Shown: piece by piece, positions 1 to 7,781 of the stretch | Numbering within the stretch: position 1 is the stretch's first letter | Layout of the letters: every line of letters starts with the position of its first letter | Assembly: GCA_043778255.1 (NCBI GenBank) | Contig: JAYWGN010000062.1 | Coordinates: 1 to 13,923 of the forward strand | DNA: 13,923 nucleotides | Source of the DNA: JAYWGN01 sp043778255 | GTDB lineage: Bacteria; Bacteroidota; Bacteroidia; Chitinophagales; Chitinophagaceae | Direction of reading: 5' to 3' | Program-made: the position numbers and the translations under genes | The notes under the pieces: model-generated | Told to the model about the DNA's origin: nothing | Database searches by the model: none | The model's input: the letters and a program-made list of their open reading frames with translations, nothing else

Positions 1-1590
1 ACAGTAAATGCTCTTGTAGTAGTATTACCACATAAGTCACTTATAGTGTAAGTATAGTTATATAACCAATTACAGTTAGTACTTTCAATTCTTAATGAAC
101 CTACAGTACGAGTAACAGTTACTGAATTACCGCTGCAATTATCTACATACAATGCTGCTATTGCTGCATTAGTAGGTACAAGACTAGGGTCAACAGGTAA
201 GTTTGCAGTACCAATACAACTGTTTACATTAGTAACATTTGCTGGAAATACATTGCTACCACTAAGTACAGGTGCAGTTCTATCACCACCACTGTATGTT
301 ATAGTTGCAGTTGTTGTGTTTGCACAAAGGTCGCTAATGGTATAAGTATATGTTACGCTCCAAGTACAATTGTTGCCAGTTGTAGTTGTTGCTTTTGTGG
401 CTGTAACCGAGTTACCGCTACAATTATCAATGTATAAGGCAGCTATTGCAATTGCAGTAGGGCCAGGGTTTACATTAGATAAACAGTCATTTACATTAGT
501 TTGTCCTTGAGGTATTGTATTGTTACCGCTTAATACTGGTGCAGTTCTATCACCACCACTATATGTTATAGTAGCAGTAGTAGTGTTAGCACAAAGGTCG
601 CTAATAACGTAAGTATAAGTTACACTCCAAGCACAATTATTACCAGATGTTGTAGCTGTTTTGGTAGCAGTTACCGAATTACCACTACAATTATCTGTGT
701 ATAATGCTGCAATTGCTAGTGCAGTAGGACCTACAGGAGCATTAGCTTGACAATTATTAATATTACTTTGACCTTGAGGTACTGTATTGTTGCCACTAAG
801 TACTGGAGCAGTTCTATCGCTACCTGTATAAGTTATAGTTGCAGATGTAGTATTACCACAATTATCGCTAATTATGTAAGTGTAAACCACAGTCCAACCA
901 CAATTAGTACCAGTTGTTGTTGCACTCTTAGTTGCAGATACCGTGTTACCAGTACAATTATCAATATATAATCCTGCAATGAATGATGCAGTTGGTCCAA
1001 CTGGAGCATTTGCTAAACAATCATTAATGTTCGTTTGACCAGCTGGAATTGTATTATTACCACTAAGTGCTGGGGCAGTTTTGTCGCCACCACTATAGCT
1101 TACAGTTGCACTAGTTGTGTTGCCACAATTATCGCTTACTATATAAGTGTAAGTAACACTCCAAGCACAGTTACTACCAGTTGTTACACCAGTTTTAGAT
1201 GCTGTTACAGTATTACCACTACAATTATCTGTATACAATGCAGCTATATCAGCAGCTGTAGGTCCCACTGGTATTGCACTCAAGCACAAATTAAGGTTAA
1301 TTTGACTTGGAGGTATAGTTCCTGTAAGTGCTGGAGGTGTTCTGTCACCACCAGTATAAGTTATTATTGCTGTAGTAGTATTACCACATTGGTCGCTCAT
1401 TACATAAGTGTATACTGCACTCCAAGTACAATTGTTACCAGTAGGTGCACCTGTTCTAGTTGCTGTTACTGGACCATTACAATTATCGGTATATAAACCA
1501 GCTATTGTAGCAGCTGTTGGTGGAGTTGGTATTGCACTAAAGCATAAGTTCAAGTTAAGCTGATTAGGCGGTAGAGTACCACTTAATACT
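1..1590 (-). repeat. Tandem coding repeats: six four-cysteine HYR-like units of about 86-90 residues
   Basis: The end of each unit (DRTAP-like, + strand ggtgcagttctatc and variants) falls at 271, 538, 805, 1072, 1333 and 1591. Spacings are therefore 267, 267, 267, 261 and 258 bases, or 89, 89, 89, 87 and 86 codons; the sixth unit continues past position 1. Each unit reads roughly: APxLSGNN, a Cys (NDC), GPTA, IAALYxDNC, ATKT, NCxWSVTYTY, ISDxCGNTT, ATITYSGGD. That gives four conserved cysteines. The pattern matches what I know as the 4Cys HYR-like domain of Bacteroidota surface proteins. The C-terminal-most complete units are the most alike at DNA level, with most differences at third codon positions. 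Confidence 0.88.
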
Positions 1591-4370
1591 GGGGCTGTTA
1601 TATCTCTTACTACAAATGTTCGTGTAATTGGAGCATATAAACAGTTACAGCAACTTGCATTAATTGGAGTAAAGCGTACACTAATAGTACCGTTAAATGG
1701 ACAACTAGGTGTAGTTACATTAATTGTTCCAAGTGATACATTTTGGCCTTGGCCAATAATAAATGGAGTACCAACTAATGGTGTAGCAGTAGCTACCCAA
1801 TTGAATAAGGCAAACTGTGGTTGTACATAACTATTAGGATCTTGTGTAAGTGTAAATGGTACCACTGTACCTGGGCATACATCAGCTGTAGGAGCTGCTG
1901 TAATTAGAAGTATTGGGTTTGGTACTACTTCTACTATTACACTACCTGTAAGTGGGTCAGCAGCACAACCTCTACAATCTACCAACGATACCCAACTAAT
2001 GCGGTATTGTAAGGTATAAGAGTTAGGGTTATTTAAAATTGCTGCAGGAATAGAGATTGAGGTATTTACACCAGAGGTGGAAGCACCAGCATTACTTGTC
2101 CAAGCATAGGTAGGGTTTGTTGGATGCGGTATATAATTTACACCATCCCAATACTCAATAGCAAATACACCACTGAATCGTGGATTAGGAGCACAACCAG
2201 CCATACTTGTAAGCACTACATTAATATTAGCTGCTTGACCTTCACACACTTTTACATTAGATGCTCCTGGTATATCACCAGAGGTAATAGTGTATTTAGA
2301 TATGGTTACGCTACCTGGTAAATCGGGGTTAGCTACTGCACTGCAATTAGCATCTACTAAACTTGCAACACTAATATTAACTAAAAGATCGCCAGGGTTT
2401 AAAGTATTTATATTAATACTCCATGTGCCATTACCTGTACCAGTTGCTGTTTGGCCATTGCTTAAGGTTAATGTCCATGGGCCTGTTGCCAATACATTAC
2501 CACTCACAGTTGGGCTTGCATTGCTACATACACTACTAGGGCCACTATAGCTTATAGTAGCAGTAGGACGACGGTTTATAACAACTGTAGTGGTAGCAGT
2601 ATTAGTACAACCATTAGCACCAGTAAAGGCGTAAGTTACAGTATAAGTATTTGGGGCACTATTTAAGTTAATTGTTCCACTTGTAGCATCTATAGTTAAA
2701 CCACTTGGGGTAGCACTAAAGTTTGGTGCGGTAAATGCACCACCTGTAGTAGCTGATATATTTACTAATTGAGGTGTGCTACCAACTGTTTGACAATATG
2801 GCGAACCTGCATAATTAAATGTTGCGGTTGGTAAGGCCAATATTTCTACTTGTGATGTGGCTGTTACAGCAGCACAACCACCACCAGCTGCTATTTGCAT
2901 AGTTACTGTGTAAACACCTACAGTACTTGTAGTTGGCGTTATTATGCCCGAAGTACCATCTAATGTAAGTCCACTTGGGCTTGAGGTATAAGATATTACA
3001 TTGTTATTAGGGTTACTTATTGTTGTAAGAGGCGTTTGAGGGCCTGCACTTTTACAATATTTATTTGGAGTTCCTGCTGGAGGATAATCAAAATTAGTAA
3101 TTGTTGGCAATTGAGTAATTGTAACATTTGTAGTTCTTATTACAGCTAAACACTGCCCTGTAGCAGCTACTTCATACTTAACCGTGTAATTACCAGGGGT
3201 AGATAAAGAAGGATTAATAACACCAGTACCAGCATTTATACTTAATACATTACCAGAGACACCACTATAACTATACGTACCAGCTGCACCAGTTGCTACT
3301 AATGTAGGCGGAGCATTGGTTAAGTTAGTACAATAAGGTGTACCTGCATAAGTTAATGAAGTAACTACTGCTTGAGGTTGTATAACTAATGTAAATTGTA
3401 CACTAGCAGCAGGGCAACCACCATTGGCAACCCAACCATAAGTAATTACGTGTGTACCTTGTGGAGCACCAGTTGCTATTACACCTGTACTTGTATTTAA
3501 AAATGCACCTAAAGTAGGGGAACTAAATGTACCACCTAAAGCAGTTGCAGGTAATATAGTAGGGTTAAGTGCAAAAGCATAATTGCAAGTAGTAGCAGGG
3601 TAAGTTATTGAAGTTAAAGTTGGACAAATCCAAGAAAACTCAATACGTCCGTCGCCACCCGTACCACTTGTAACACCGTTAAAACCACGGCCACCACCAC
3701 CGCCACCATAAGAAGTAGCGTTAGCACCGCTACCGCCAGTATTGCCACCAATACCGCCGCCTATAACGCCACCAGCACCTGGTGCACCTGATCCACTTGT
3801 GCCACCATTTACGCCATTGCCGCCATTGGCTCCATTATCTCCTCTACCACCACCACCACCACCAAATGAGGTTTGTTGTGGATTAGCAGAAGCACCGCCA
3901 TTACCACCGTTCCATGCAAATGAAGAGGTTACATCCGAGAATGTTTGTGCAACGCCAATACCGCCAAAGCCACCAAAGCCATTGCCTGTATTGCTACCAG
4001 CACCACCAGAGGCAATAAATGTACCACCAGCTGTGGTATTACCTCCTGCATTACCTGCCGTACCACCTGCACCAATTACTAGATTATAAAGTGCAAGGGG
4101 AGGAAAAGCTGTACGATCTACATTTAAAAGTTGGAAGGCTCCACCGCCACCGCCGCCTTGTCCATCGGTACCTGGGGTAGCACCACCGCCACCACCAGCA
4201 CCCCATAGTTTGATAGTAAAATTAGCTACACCAGGGGGAACTGTAAATGTAGCAGCCCCTGCTGTGGAGTAGGTCGCTAGACCTCCTTGCCCACTTGCAA
4301 AGGGAGAAATACCGCAACAGAAGCAAAATAGCATCAGCAGCGGCATTAAAATTTTGTTAATTGTTTTCAT
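1..4370 (-). CDS. Giant secreted adhesin-like protein: glycine-rich domain, Ig-like units, HYR-like repeats (3' end outside window)
   Basis: The reading frame starts at ATG 4370 and runs open for 1456 codons to the window edge, so the C-terminus is missing. Residues 1-27 form a signal peptide (MKTINK, then a Leu/Met/Phe/Cys core). Residues 38-247 are a glycine-rich domain opening with FTVPPGVANFTIKLWG and closing with GDGRIEFSW, as in the glycine-rich domains of Bacteroidota surface proteins. Five Ig-like units of about 83-92 residues follow, beginning near residues 254, 337, 425, 517 and 606, most with a Y-x-PYC-like first strand. Residues about 690-925 are less regular and Cys-containing. 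From about 926 to the edge there are six HYR-like repeats with four Cys each. Family knowledge suggests a secreted or surface-attached adhesin or matrix protein. A type IX secretion C-terminal domain would be expected off-window, but this is inference. The coding frame was followed by eye without meeting a stop. Confidence 0.9.
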   Translation of the reverse strand, partial: MKTINKILMPLLMLFCFCCGISPFASGQGGLATYSTAGAATFTVPPGVANFTIKLWGAGGGGGATPGTDGQGGGGGGAFQLLNVDRTAFPPLALYNLVIGAGGTAGNAGGNTTAGGTFIASGGAGSNTGNGFGGFGGIGVAQTFSDVTSSFAWNGGNGGASANPQQTSFGGGGGGRGDNGANGGNGVNGGTSGSGAPGAGGVIGGGIGGNTGGSGANATSYGGGGGGRGFNGVTSGTGGDGRIEFSWICPTLTSITYPATTCNYAFALNPTILPATALGGTFSSPTLGAFLNTSTGVIATGAPQGTHVITYGWVANGGCPAASVQFTLVIQPQAVVTSLTYAGTPYCTNLTNAPPTLVATGAAGTYSYSGVSGNVLSINAGTGVINPSLSTPGNYTVKYEVAATGQCLAVIRTTNVTITQLPTITNFDYPPAGTPNKYCKSAGPQTPLTTISNPNNNVISYTSSPSGLTLDGTSGIITPTTSTVGVYTVTMQIAAGGGCAAVTATSQVEILALPTATFNYAGSPYCQTVGSTPQLVNISATTGGAFTAPNFSATPSGLTIDATSGTINLNSAPNTYTVTYAFTGANGCTNTATTTVVINRRPTATISYSGPSSVCSNASPTVSGNVLATGPWTLTLSNGQTATGTGNGTWSININTLNPGDLLVNISVASLVDANCSAVANPDLPGSVTISKYTITSGDIPGASNVKVCEGQAANINVVLTSMAGCAPNPRFSGVFAIEYWDGVNYIPHPTNPTYAWTSNAGASTSGVNTSISIPAAILNNPNSYTLQYRISWVSLVDCRGCAADPLTGSVIVEVVPNPILLITAAPTADVCPGTVVPFTLTQDPNSYVQPQFALFNWVATATPLVGTPFIIGQGQNVSLGTINVTTPSCPFNGTISVRFTPINASCCNCLYAPITRTFVVRDITAPVLSGTLPPNQLNLNLCFSAIPTPPTAATIAGLYTDNCNGPVTATRTGAPTGNNCTWSAVYTYVMSDQCGNTTTAIITYTGGDRTPPALTGTIPPSQINLNLCLSAIPVGPTAADIAALYTDNCSGNTVTASKTGVTTGSNCAWSVTYTYIVSDNCGNTTSATVSYSGGDKTAPALSGNNTIPAGQTNINDCLANAPVGPTASFIAGLYIDNCTGNTVSATKSATTTGTNCGWTVVYTYIISDNCGNTTSATITYTGSDRTAPVLSGNNTVPQGQSNINNCQANAPVGPTALAIAALYTDNCSGNSVTATKTATTSGNNCAWSVTYTYVISDLCANTTTATITYSGGDRTAPVLSGNNTIPQGQTNVNDCLSNVNPGPTAIAIAALYIDNCSGNSVTATKATTTTGNNCTWSVTYTYTISDLCANTTTATITYSGGDRTAPVLSGSNVFPANVTNVNSCIGTANLPVDPSLVPTNAAIAALYVDNCSGNSVTVTRTVGSLRIESTNCNWLYNYTYTISDLCGNTTTRAFT
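3628..4257 (-). other. Glycine-rich domain coding region of the adhesin (residues about 38-247)
   Basis: This stretch encodes runs of Gly (GGGGG, GGGGGGRG) separated by Asn, Ala, Thr and Ser. Hydrophobic-aromatic strands bound it at each end (FTIKLWG and RIEFSW). Because Gly codons GGN read as Pro codons CCN on the other strand, the plus strand shows a spurious Pro-rich reading frame at 3742-4089. In Bacteroidota such domains sit directly after the signal peptide of large secreted repeat proteins; their exact function is not settled. Confidence 0.75.
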
Positions 4371-4548
4371 TGTTTTTTTTGGGTTTTTGATTGTTAAATA
4401 AAGCGTTAAATTTTTTATGCTTTAAAAAAAATTGAAGTAGTTTATACAAACTAAAATAAAATCTCTAATGGCTAACCACTAGAAAAATATAATCGGAATG
4501 TTTGGGTATTACTACCTTGTGAGTAAGGTTTAGATAATAAAAGGTTGG

Positions 4549-4579
4549 GTTTCAAATTGTTTGGTACAATATTTGAAAC
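4549..4579. repeat. Inverted repeat with 9-bp perfect arms
   Basis: GTTTCAAAT (4549-4557) pairs perfectly with ATTTGAAAC (4571-4579). Inside it TGT (4558-4560) can pair with ACA (4566-4568), leaving a 2-base bulge and a 5-base loop. It lies about 180 bases upstream of the adhesin start on that gene's strand. No U-run follows on either strand, so it does not look like a classical terminator; an operator or leader hairpin is possible. Confidence 0.5.
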
Positions 4580-4657
4580 TACTACTAACTGTAAGTTGTA
4601 GAGGTAATTTAAAGTAATTAATAAAAGGCTTAGGTGTGCACAGTTATTAACCTTTCC

Positions 4658-4675
4658 AATACTATATATAGTATT
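4658..4675. repeat. Perfect 18-bp palindrome AATACTATATATAGTATT
   Basis: The 18 bases equal their own reverse complement, and short outer arms ACCT (4650-4653) and AGGT (4678-4681) extend the symmetry imperfectly. It is made mostly of A and T, so chance is a real alternative. It could be a dimeric-regulator site or a cruciform-prone spot about 290 bases upstream of the adhesin gene. Confidence 0.4.
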
Positions 4676-5277
4676 ATAGGTCATTAATTAAAAATGGTTT
4701 TTGATCAGTTAGTTTATAAAGCCGTTGTTTTGATTAGTTTTGATCAAACTATAATAAAGTAAAGTATTTTTAAAGCATAGCTTTTAGATACAATATTTTA
4801 CAATAGCGTTTTGCACTGGAAATGGATTGTACTTAATTTAGTGGGGATGTTGTTAGTAGCTAACAAAAGCAATAAATTAGGTCTGTGGTTTTTTTTTGAT
4901 TTACTATTTGAAACATCGTACAATTGTGTAGTATAAAAATTACAGAATTGCGTAGTTATTGCAAATAGAATGTTAAAAATACTATTTATTTTGATGCATA
5001 TCCAAATAAACAGCACAAAAGTTATCCACATTTTATAAAATAGTGGGCTTTTAGGCGTAAAAATTAATTTGTTGTTAACATTGAATGGCAACTAAATTGT
5101 ACAAATGACTATTTTTTTGAAAAAAAGTAGGTTTTGTACCTTAGTAAAAAAAGCAAGTAAAATTATGTAAATAAATGGTTGAAATGTGCCAACATATTTT
5201 ACAAAAAGGCAATAATTTCTACCTAATGTCACCATAACATTTATACAAAAAAAAATAAGTTAGTGTAGTTATACTAG

Positions 5278-5301
5278 TACCAATTGAATTGTACAATGGT
5301 A
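5278..5301 (-). terminator. Weak hairpin downstream of der, possible terminator
   Basis: TACCAATTG and CAATGGTA pair over 8 bp with a single A bulge and a 7-base loop, about 35 bases after the der stop on the minus strand. The next T-rich run on that strand lies some 20 bases further on, so this is not a textbook intrinsic terminator. Confidence 0.25.
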
Positions 5302-5335
5302 TAAAGTAACAAGCCACAACTAAAAATTAAAAAAA

Positions 5336-6643
5336 TTACTTTTTCCTAAAATAAATACGAATGGGAATACCTGTGAGGTTAAAGTTTTTGCGGAGTTGAT
5401 TTTCCAAATAATTACGATAAGGTGTTTTAATATCATCGGGGTAATTGGCAAAAAATGCAAAGCTTGGTACAGGTGTAGGTAACTGTGTTACAAATTTTAT
5501 TTTTATGGAATGCCCTCTTGCCACTGGTGCATGGTAACTTTCAACGGCTTTCAACATTACCTCGTTAAGTTTATTGGTGTTAATTCGTTGGCTTCTATTT
5601 TCGGCTACCTGTAGGGCTACCTCTAATACTTTAAATATTCTGGTTTTTTCAATAGCACTTATAAACAGTACTGGCACGTCATTAAAGGGTGCTAACTTTT
5701 CTTTTATTTTATCTTCATACTCTTTGGCAGTATTGGTTTGCTTTTCCATAGTATCCCATTTATTTACCAAAAACACAATACCTCGTCCTTTTTTTTGTGC
5801 TAACGAAAAAATGGCTAAGTCTTGCTGAGTAATACCGTTTTTAGCATCAATCATTATGAGGCATACATCGGCTTCGTCCATAGCACGTATAGCTCTTATA
5901 ACGGAGTAAAATTCGAGGTCTTCCTCTACCTTATTTTTACGCCTTATACCTGCAGTATCTATAAGCACAAATTCTTTTTGAAACATATTGTAGTGTGTGT
6001 GTATGGTATCTCTTGTAGTACCTGCTATATCACTTACAATTGTTCTTTCTTCGCCTACAAGGGCATTTAACAAACTGCTTTTGCCAACATTGGGTTGGCC
6101 CAATATGGCTATTTTTGGCAATTCGCCAAAGTCTTCAATTACATCGTCTTCGGGTATTTGGGCCACCATTGCATCTAGCAATTCGCCAGTACCACTGCCA
6201 CTCATGCTTGATATATTGTAAATTTCATCCCAGCCAAGGCTGTAAAATTCGTTTGCTTCCATTTGCCTTTGGCTATTGTCAACCTTATTAACAACTAAAA
6301 ATACTGGCTTTGTACTACGGCGCAGCAAATTAGCTACTTCCTCATCGAGGCTGGTAATACCAGTACTTACATCAACTATAAAAAAAATAGCGTCGGCTTC
6401 TGCAATGGCTACTTTTACTTGTTTACGTATTTCACGTTCAAATATATCGGTACTGCCTTCTACAAACCCTCCTGTATCTACTACATTAAATTGTTTGCCT
6501 ATCCACTCGGCTACACCATATTGCCTATCTCGGGTTACGCCACTTATATCATCAACAATGGCTTTTCGTTGTTCTAATAATCTATTAAAAAGGGTACTTT
6601 TACCTACATTAGGTCTGCCTACAATGGCTACTGTATAACTCAT
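5336..6643 (-). CDS. der: GTPase Der (EngA), ribosome biogenesis
   Basis: Der is an essential bacterial GTPase with two tandem G domains and a C-terminal KH-like domain. It binds the 50S subunit and acts in its late assembly. All motifs are visible in the 435 residues. G domain 1 has the P-loop GRPNVGKS at 9-16, DTGG at 56-59 and NKVD at 119-122. G domain 2 has GQPNVGKSS at 182-190, DTAG at 229-232 and NKWD at 294-297. The KH-like domain spans about 355-435 and ends in IPIRIYFRKK. Length and order are normal for the family. The ATG at 6643 gives the expected MSYTVAIVGRPNVGKS start. An exact TAnnTTTG box ends only six bases upstream, so the transcript is probably leaderless or nearly so. The gene stands alone, 68 bp after the preceding minus-strand gene. 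Confidence 0.98.
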   Translation of the reverse strand: MSYTVAIVGRPNVGKSTLFNRLLEQRKAIVDDISGVTRDRQYGVAEWIGKQFNVVDTGGFVEGSTDIFEREIRKQVKVAIAEADAIFFIVDVSTGITSLDEEVANLLRRSTKPVFLVVNKVDNSQRQMEANEFYSLGWDEIYNISSMSGSGTGELLDAMVAQIPEDDVIEDFGELPKIAILGQPNVGKSSLLNALVGEERTIVSDIAGTTRDTIHTHYNMFQKEFVLIDTAGIRRKNKVEEDLEFYSVIRAIRAMDEADVCLIMIDAKNGITQQDLAIFSLAQKKGRGIVFLVNKWDTMEKQTNTAKEYEDKIKEKLAPFNDVPVLFISAIEKTRIFKVLEVALQVAENRSQRINTNKLNEVMLKAVESYHAPVARGHSIKIKFVTQLPTPVPSFAFFANYPDDIKTPYRNYLENQLRKNFNLTGIPIRIYFRKK

Positions 6644-6649
6644 AAGCTA

Positions 6650-6657
6650 CAAAGGTA
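6650..6657 (-). promoter_or_regulatory. Bacteroidota -7 box TACCTTTG upstream of der
   Basis: This is an exact match to TAnnTTTG, ending 6 bases before the der ATG. With the usual 5-7 base distance to the transcription start, transcription would begin at or beside the start codon. A TTG on the same strand (6684-6686) is 26 bases upstream, longer than the usual spacer of about 19-23, so the -33 element is uncertain. Confidence 0.55.
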
Positions 6658-6711
6658 CTAATTAATAAACTGTTGTAGTTTTTCAATTAAAATGGCTTAT
6701 TAATATATTTA

Positions 6712-7329
6712 TTAAAACCTACTATTTGCTTTACCCTCCGTTTCTCTAATTCTGCCACCGTGTAATACCAATTGTATACCATAAAAATTTTTTACTGTAT
6801 TGATGTTAGCAAATAATTGAATGCCAGATGAAGCATTTCTAATAGGCGACCAATTTATACTTGCCATTATTGGTACACCAATACCTGATTTATGTAAGGC
6901 TTGGAAATAGCTATTGTCAAATAACCCTGTGCCTCTTTCTAATAACATACCCCTTTCGGTACTCCGTACATGAGCAATACCCGACTTTACTACACAAAAA
7001 AACTTATTAAAATGTACTACTTTGCCCACCATAGCATTTATACCATTAATATGTTCGTTAGGCATATAACCACCAAATAATTGTGCCTCGGTTACACTGT
7101 TAATGCCTATACTATAGTAGTACTTACCTTTTTGTAAATTAAAATCGAAGCTTGGTGCTACTAAATAAGATTGTGTAAATTGGTTAATTTGGGCTCTGCC
7201 ATATCCAAAACCTACCGTTGCAAAATAAAATTGGGACGATAACAATTTACCACCTTGAGCATGTACAGTAGTAACACCTTGTAGTATAAGTAAAACTGCA
7301 AATTTTGTAAACAAATTAGAGAATTTCAT
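6712..7329 (-). CDS. Exported envelope protein, possible small outer-membrane beta-barrel (function unknown)
   Basis: I do not recognise a named family. The 205-residue protein has a clear signal peptide (MKFSNLFTKF, then a hydrophobic core, with likely cleavage after VHA at residue 24). The mature part alternates aromatic/aliphatic and polar residues in strand-like stretches (FYFATVGFGYG, YYYSIGINSVTE, FCVVKSGIAHV, SGIQLFANINTV, YGIQLVLHGGRI). That would suit a small outer-membrane beta-barrel of 8-10 strands. It starts 34 bp after exbD and is read the same way, so it is probably co-transcribed with exbB-exbD. The place is one where a TonB gene might be expected, but there is no TonB-like proline-rich linker or C-terminal domain. 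Co-location suggests an envelope role linked to ExbB/ExbD, which is inference only. Confidence 0.8.
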   Translation of the reverse strand: MKFSNLFTKFAVLLILQGVTTVHAQGGKLLSSQFYFATVGFGYGRAQINQFTQSYLVAPSFDFNLQKGKYYYSIGINSVTEAQLFGGYMPNEHINGINAMVGKVVHFNKFFCVVKSGIAHVRSTERGMLLERGTGLFDNSYFQALHKSGIGVPIMASINWSPIRNASSGIQLFANINTVKNFYGIQLVLHGGRIRETEGKANSRF

Positions 7330-7363
7330 AGTACAATATTTTTATACAATAAAATAAAAAAAA

Positions 7364-7762
7364 TTACTCCACTCCGCTAACATTGAGTGCCACTTTAAGT
7401 TTTAGCTTATTGGCAGCTGCTACTACTTTTACAAAATCGCCATAATTAACCTTTAGGTCACCATTAAATACTATGCTACTTATGGTCGTATCTTTTTGTT
7501 TTTCGCTATTGAGGTAAGCAAATAAAGAGTCGCTATTAATTGTTTTTGTATTGAGGTACATTTGTTTAGTACTGTCCATTGTAATAGTTACTTTCTGCTC
7601 TACTTTAGTAGTACTTTTGCCTTTAGGCAAATTTACCTTTATAGCATTAAGCCCAGCAAATGTACTTGCTAATAAAAAAAAGAATAGCAGTATAAACAAA
7701 ATATCATTAAGTGGCCCTACGTGTAGCTCAGTTTCTTCTTTATGTTTACGTCGTATTTTCAT
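7364..7762 (-). CDS. exbD: ExbD/TolR family biopolymer transporter subunit
   Basis: ExbD-type proteins form the proton-channel dimer inside the ExbB pentamer. Together they turn the proton gradient into force on TonB (or TolA) for outer-membrane transport or envelope upkeep. The 132 residues have the usual plan: a short charged cytoplasmic N-terminus (MKIRRKHKEE), one membrane segment at about 18-36 with the key aspartate at D20 (GPLNDILFILL), then LPKGKS at 45-50 and a periplasmic alpha/beta domain. D20 corresponds to the proton-carrying Asp of the family. It lies 19 bp after exbB. Whether it serves TonB or a Tol-like system cannot be told here, because no tonB, tolA, tolB or pal is in the window; the symbol is given on family grounds. 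Confidence 0.93.
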   Translation of the reverse strand: MKIRRKHKEETELHVGPLNDILFILLFFFLLASTFAGLNAIKVNLPKGKSTTKVEQKVTITMDSTKQMYLNTKTINSDSLFAYLNSEKQKDTTISSIVFNGDLKVNYGDFVKVVAAANKLKLKVALNVSGVE

Positions 7763-7781
7763 GTGTTGTGGGTGCTATTAC

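Larger units (their letters stand above)
4371..5335. other. Gene-free AT-rich intergenic region between der and the adhesin gene
   Basis: I see no convincing gene, tRNA or rRNA in these 965 bases. Two small minus-strand reading frames (4472-4684 and 4798-5091) have no recognisable domain and a composition typical of random AT-rich DNA. The region holds inverted repeats at 4549-4579 and 4658-4675, a TTTGATCAAA palindrome at 4739-4748, the word AATTGTACAA twice (5095-5104 and 5287-5296) and a weak hairpin at 5278-5301. A near-match to the Bacteroidota -7 box (TTAGTTTG, 7 of 8) lies at 4447-4454 on the minus strand, about 77 bases before the adhesin start, without a clear -33 partner. The long leader and spacer would suit a regulated surface-protein gene, but that is inference. 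Confidence 0.6.

Noticed and set aside
1..1590. Regular roughly 267-base periodicity resembling a CRISPR or satellite array
   Set aside because: The period is a multiple of three, the frame is open throughout and substitutions are mostly at third codon positions, so these are protein repeats.
747..2550. Plus-strand frames at 747-971, 1035-1496, 2124-2321 and 2290-2550
   Set aside because: They lie opposite the open, signal-peptide-led adhesin frame and show Ser/Thr/Cys/Ile-rich, domain-free translations typical of antisense shadows of repeats.
3742..4089. Plus-strand proline-rich reading frame
   Set aside because: It is the antisense shadow of the glycine-rich domain of the minus-strand adhesin: Gly GGN codons read as Pro CCN on the other strand.
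4472..4684. Minus-strand 70-residue frame in the large gap
   Set aside because: It overlaps the two palindromes, has no family resemblance and no coding-like features.
5022..5030. TTATCCACA, a perfect DnaA box
   Set aside because: Only one perfect copy is seen, with no dnaA or other origin-linked gene nearby. With eight fixed bases, roughly one match is expected by chance in both strands of a window this size and composition.
4798..5091. Minus-strand 97-residue frame in the large gap
   Set aside because: No recognisable domain, no promoter or ribosome-site support, and a residue mix rich in Asn, Ile, Phe and Lys expected from random AT-rich DNA. A real small membrane protein cannot be fully excluded.
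5574..6638. Plus-strand frames opposite der
   Set aside because: der has every GTPase motif on the minus strand; the opposite frames have no domains.
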